Positions 60,506-64,000 of a stretch of DNA of 64,000 nucleotides are shown piece after piece. A program made the translations under genes and the position numbers. Source of the stretch: Ziziphus jujuba (lineage: Eukaryota; Streptophyta; Magnoliopsida; Rosales; Rhamnaceae); assembly GCF_031755915.1 (NCBI RefSeq), contig NC_083384.1, forward strand, positions 26,268,001 through 26,332,000. Direction: 5' to 3'. The notes beneath the pieces were generated by a model, which saw only the letters and a program-made list of their open reading frames with translations, had not been told where the DNA came from and searched no databases. Position 1 is the stretch's first letter. Each line of letters opens with the position of its first letter.

Positions 60506-61740
60506 ATGACTAGCTTCCATAAGGGTAGTTTTAGTGCTTCTAGTGACTCTTCAGTAATTAAAGCACTACAGGAGTACATGGTAGAAATGGAAAAGTAGCT
60601 AGAATCCCTCACAGGGGAGATTCATAGCTCTGTTCCATTCTTACGAACGAGATTACTCCGATTCCAATAGCCAATGGGTTGCAACTCAAATCAATCCTCG
60701 TACTCACTCCCCAACATTGCAGAACCACCAAACTCCATCACAACCTACTCAGCAAGGTTTAAATCTAGTTGAAACCCCATTTCCCAATCGATCTTTTACC
60801 TCGGTTCCTTTACATCCACCCTTTACTTAAACTAAAAGGTAATGATGACTCTTGATTCGAGCTCTAAAAAAGAATTAGAGGTGGATGGTGGTTAGAACTT
60901 TCATCAACCACCTTATAGGAAACCATATAGGTACAATGTTAACCATCAACACTTTGAATTTTAATGGCCAATTGGGCATTGAGGAATTATTGGATTGGCT
61001 TGTTGCTATGAAGGCTTTCTTTGAATCCTCTTTTGACCCAAAGGAGAAAAAGGTTGAAAAGGGGAGCCACAACTTGATAGGAACAATTAAACTGCAATAG
61101 ATTGAAAGAAGGAAAGAATGTAGTTCAAACTTGGTCCAAAATATTATCGAAGGCTAAGTTTCTAGATCAAGACTATAATAGAATTCTATTTTAGAAGTAC
61201 CACAACTATAAACAAGGTAGCAAGAATGTGGAATCTTACACTGTTGAATTCTGTAGGGTAAATGCTAGAAAGAACTTGAATGAAAATTAAGAATAGCTAG
61301 TTTCCAAATATCTCACTAGCTTAAGTTTACCAACTCAAGAAAAGCTTGAGTTAACTGCAATGAACGCCTTAGATGATTCTATCAAATTTGCCGCCAAAGT
61401 TTAGAGACAGTTGCAAAGAATTACCCCTCTAGCTCCCATAAATGGAAACCTCTCTTAGATTTCTAGAATGACAAACCAAAACCACCAACCTTAAACACTA
61501 AACCACCTGACCAGCAGCCTAAACCAAACACAAAACCATCTAAACGATAGCCAAAAATTCACCAACCTGATATTTATGCTCTAGGTCAACCCTTCAAATG
61601 TTTCAAATGCAACCAATCTGGACATAAATCTAATGAATATCCACTTATAAAGCATGTAAACTACACAGGAAATGTAGAATATGCGGAAATTAAGCCTACT
61701 AAATTTGTGGATGCAAAAGGAGGATCAATTTAAGATAATG
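60506..61740 (+). pseudogene. Gypsy gag region with altered zinc knuckle, broken
   Basis: The start codon is at 60506 and the frame stops after 30 codons (TAG at 60596). Farther on, NFNGQLGIEELLDWL (about 60957-61001) is a gag capsid segment, followed by YTVEFCR-like and KLELTAMNALDDS-like stretches in changing frames. The zinc knuckle at 61599-61640 reads CX2CX4HX4Y: the last Cys is replaced by Tyr (TAT, 61638-61640). Confidence 0.85.
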
Positions 61741-61799
61741 ACTTGGTTAATGAAGATTAAAGGGAACCATTTGTTGGCATTGTGTAAAAAAGGTTGTAT

Positions 61800-62170
61800 A
61801 CTCTAAAGCAATTATGGCGACCTCAAAGGCTAACATCTTTCGAAGTAAATGCATTGCCAAAGGAAAAGTGTGTGAAGTTCCAGTAAATGGTGGAAGTAGT
61901 AAGAACATAGTGTTTAAGGTTCTTGTAAAAGTTATGCAATTGCCAATAATGAAGCATCCTAATCCTTATTCTATTGGATGGATCAAAAAGAAATATGAAA
62001 CTAAAATTTACTGAAATACATACTACGCCATTCAACATTGGCAAGCATTATGCAGATGAGATAGTGCATAATGCAATAGATACATGTCACGTCTTACTTG
62101 GCAAACATTGGTAACTTAATAACAAAGTGCACCATGATGGAAAAGCCAATACCTATTCTTATAAGTGAAG
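61800..62170 (+). pseudogene. Gypsy protease region, active-site Asp replaced
   Basis: A short open frame (61814-62014) contains VNGGSSKNIV, matching the family's D-G-G-S protease motif but with Asn (AAT, 61886-61888) where the catalytic Asp is expected. Downstream, INTDTCHVLL-like and VHHDGKANTYS segments continue the protease-to-RT linker in a changed frame. Confidence 0.8.
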
Positions 62171-62509
62171 CAATAGAAAAATTATCCTTTTACCCTAGCA
62201 AAACATAACTTGAGCCTAAGATGACTTTAAATAATAAAACAACAACACAAAAACACATTCTAATGCATTTTTTACATCCAAAACCACCTTACTTACCATT
62301 TTTTAAGGCCAAGTTCATCTTTAAAACCAAAACAACAGTTAACTATCTTTATTATTATTGCCGCAGCTCAAGCAATGTTTCACATGTCTTCGAAATACAA
62401 AACCAGCGAAAAATACCATTTCCAGTTCAAAAACTACTTAACGAATTTCATTCCATTAATCTTAAAGACCTACCTAACACACAACCACTTATAAGAGAAA
62501 TTTAGCATC

Positions 62510-63364
62510 AAATTGACTTCATCCCTTGTGTATCACTGCCAAATCAACCTCATTTATAGAATGAATTCTAAAGAGAATGAGATATTAAAAGGAGTTACGG
62601 ATGATTTACTGTAAAAACATCTTATTAAGGTCACTGTGAGCCCTTGTGTAATGTTTGCCCTAATTGTACCAAAGAAGGATGGTTTGTGGAGGATGTATGT
62701 AGATAGTAGAGCCATCAACACGATCAGAGTAATATACAAATTTCTTATTCCAAGACTAGAAGACATGTTAGATAAACTTTGAGGTGCAAAATTTTTTTCA
62801 AAGCCAAATTTGAGGAGTAGATACCATCAAATCAAAATTTGATGAGATGAATGGAAAATAGTATACAAGACTTAACGAGGATTTTGTGAATGCTAGATGG
62901 TGCCATTTGGACTTTGCAATGCACTTAGTACTTTCATGAGGTTCATAAACCATATTCTAAAACTTGTAATTCGAAAATTTATGATAGTCTACTTTGATGA
63001 TATCCTAATTTGTAGCAATTAAGAAATGGAACACTTAGAGCATTTATTGCAAGTTTTCTAAATCCTACAAGAAAAAAAGCTCTACTTAAACCTCAAGAAA
63101 CCTGATTTCATGAGTTCAAGGTTAATTTTTCTTAGATTTGTTATTAATCAGTATGGAATTAAGGCAAATCCTATTAAAGATCAAACCATTCAAGATTGGC
63201 CAACTTCTAAAATAGATACTAAGGTAAGGAGTTTTCATGGCCTTGCCACATTCTATAGAAGGTTTATAAAGGGCTTAAGCAACAATACTAGGCCAATTAT
63301 TGATTTTCTGAAGAAAAGTAACTTTCGATTGAGTCTAGAACAAGAAAAAGCTTCCAACTGTTGA
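62510..63364 (+). pseudogene. Gypsy reverse transcriptase region, broken
   Basis: Recognisable segments in order are [32 protein letters not shown], the catalytic YFDD box (62990-63001), and YGIKANPIKDQTIQDWP through HGLATFYRRFIKGLS. These are spread over several frames with stops at, for example, 62579, 62631 and 62779. The RNase H domain that should follow is mostly missing or unrecognisable. Confidence 0.88.
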
Positions 63365-64000
63365 AACCAGAGCTAAGTGAAAATTGATCTTATTCATGCT
63401 ATATGGATTATATATATTCAACAATTTCCTATATGTTCAAAGTCTGGTGTATTGAACTAGGTAGTAGATGCACTAAGCAGAAAAAATAACACTACTAACT
63501 ATCATGCAAGCAACAATCATTAGTTTTGACTTAATTAAGGATTTCTATGCAAAAGATGTAGATTTTAGAGAAATTTGGTACAATCTGAGCATCCATGAGC
63601 TAGCTAATGAATTCCATATCTATTAGGCTTATTTATTTAAAGGACTACAACTTTGCATTCCTAGAAGTTCATTGAGATAAAAGCTAATACAAAAGTTACA
63701 TTCTAAAGGTTTGGTAGCTCATACAATTAGGAACAAGACAATTTCTTTACCTAAGGCTCGATTCTATTGGCCACATCTCAATAGGGATGTTGCTTATATA
63801 TTTAAAGGTATAAAACATGTCAAGTAGCAAAAGGTTGCTCTTAAAATACTGGATTGTACAACCCTTGTTAATACCTTACAACATATAGGAAGATTTATCC
63901 ACGAACTTCATTCTTAGTCTACTTATGACTTAGAAAAAGGTTTGATTCAATCCGAATGGTTGTTGACAAGTTCTCTAAAATGGCACATTTCTTACCATGT
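63365..64000 (+). pseudogene. Gypsy RNase H remnant and integrase start, cut by the window edge
   Basis: A VVDALSR motif (about 63459-63479) marks the end of RNase H. Then come ARFYWPHLNRDV (about 63746-63790) and CQVAK of the integrase zinc-binding region, and finally VDKFSKMAHFLP near 63970-64000, the start of the integrase core. Frames change repeatedly. Confidence 0.8.

Larger units (their letters stand above)
60050..64000 (+). mobile_element. Ty3/Gypsy LTR retrotransposon, degenerate, cut by the window end
   Basis: A presumed left LTR (about 60050-60470, start uncertain) is followed by a primer binding site, a gag region with zinc knuckle, an aspartic protease, reverse transcriptase, and an integrase zinc-binding region. 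RT before integrase is the Gypsy order. Many stops and frameshifts run through the coding part, so the copy is not autonomous. The element continues beyond 64000, so the right LTR is not seen. Confidence 0.9.

Overview
The window reads as nuclear DNA from a flowering plant, most likely a eudicot. It is strongly A+T-rich and full of microsatellites. It carries plant-specific gene families, spliced genes with GT-AG introns, and plant LTR retrotransposons primed by initiator-tRNA-Met-type primer sites. There are no bacterial operons, phage genes or CRISPR arrays. The species cannot be named from the sequence alone.

Only three host genes look intact. (1) A DREB A-4/group III AP2/ERF transcription factor lies on the minus strand at 11144-11941 (265 aa, one exon). 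(2) An STP-type monosaccharide/H+ symporter lies on the plus strand at 15991-18430 (four exons, 509 aa). (3) A DTX49-like MATE efflux transporter lies on the plus strand at 31881-33455 (one exon, 524 aa). They are separate plant transcription units kilobases apart, with no sign of co-function. Each has a simple repeat at a sensitive place: CT tracts in two 5' leaders, a long AT tract just past the ERF stop codon, and CT/TA tracts starting at an STP splice donor.

Most of the rest is transposon-derived. Two TRIM elements (3333-3689 and 40826-41478) share a 67-bp internal region but have LTRs of 145 and 293 bp. A three-layer nest fills 36063-43558: an old Gypsy-like solo LTR (A), a second LTR of the same family (B, 38772-42592) inserted in a 20-bp-period repeat array inside A, and the longer TRIM inserted in B. 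A degenerate but structurally complete Copia element lies on the minus strand at 44067-49599, with 5-bp target duplications. A decayed Ty3/Gypsy element starts near 60050 on the plus strand and runs off the window.

The left 3 kb holds several local duplications. There are candidate MITEs near 24.1, 25.2, 29.0 and 55.5 kb, a 250-bp tandem duplication at 28.2-28.7 kb, and a minisatellite with alternating short and long units at 58.5-58.7 kb. I found no convincing new biological system. The more informative observations are the nested insertion history, the TRIM LTR length variants, an in-frame duplication across the MATE stop codon, and the microsatellite splice donor.
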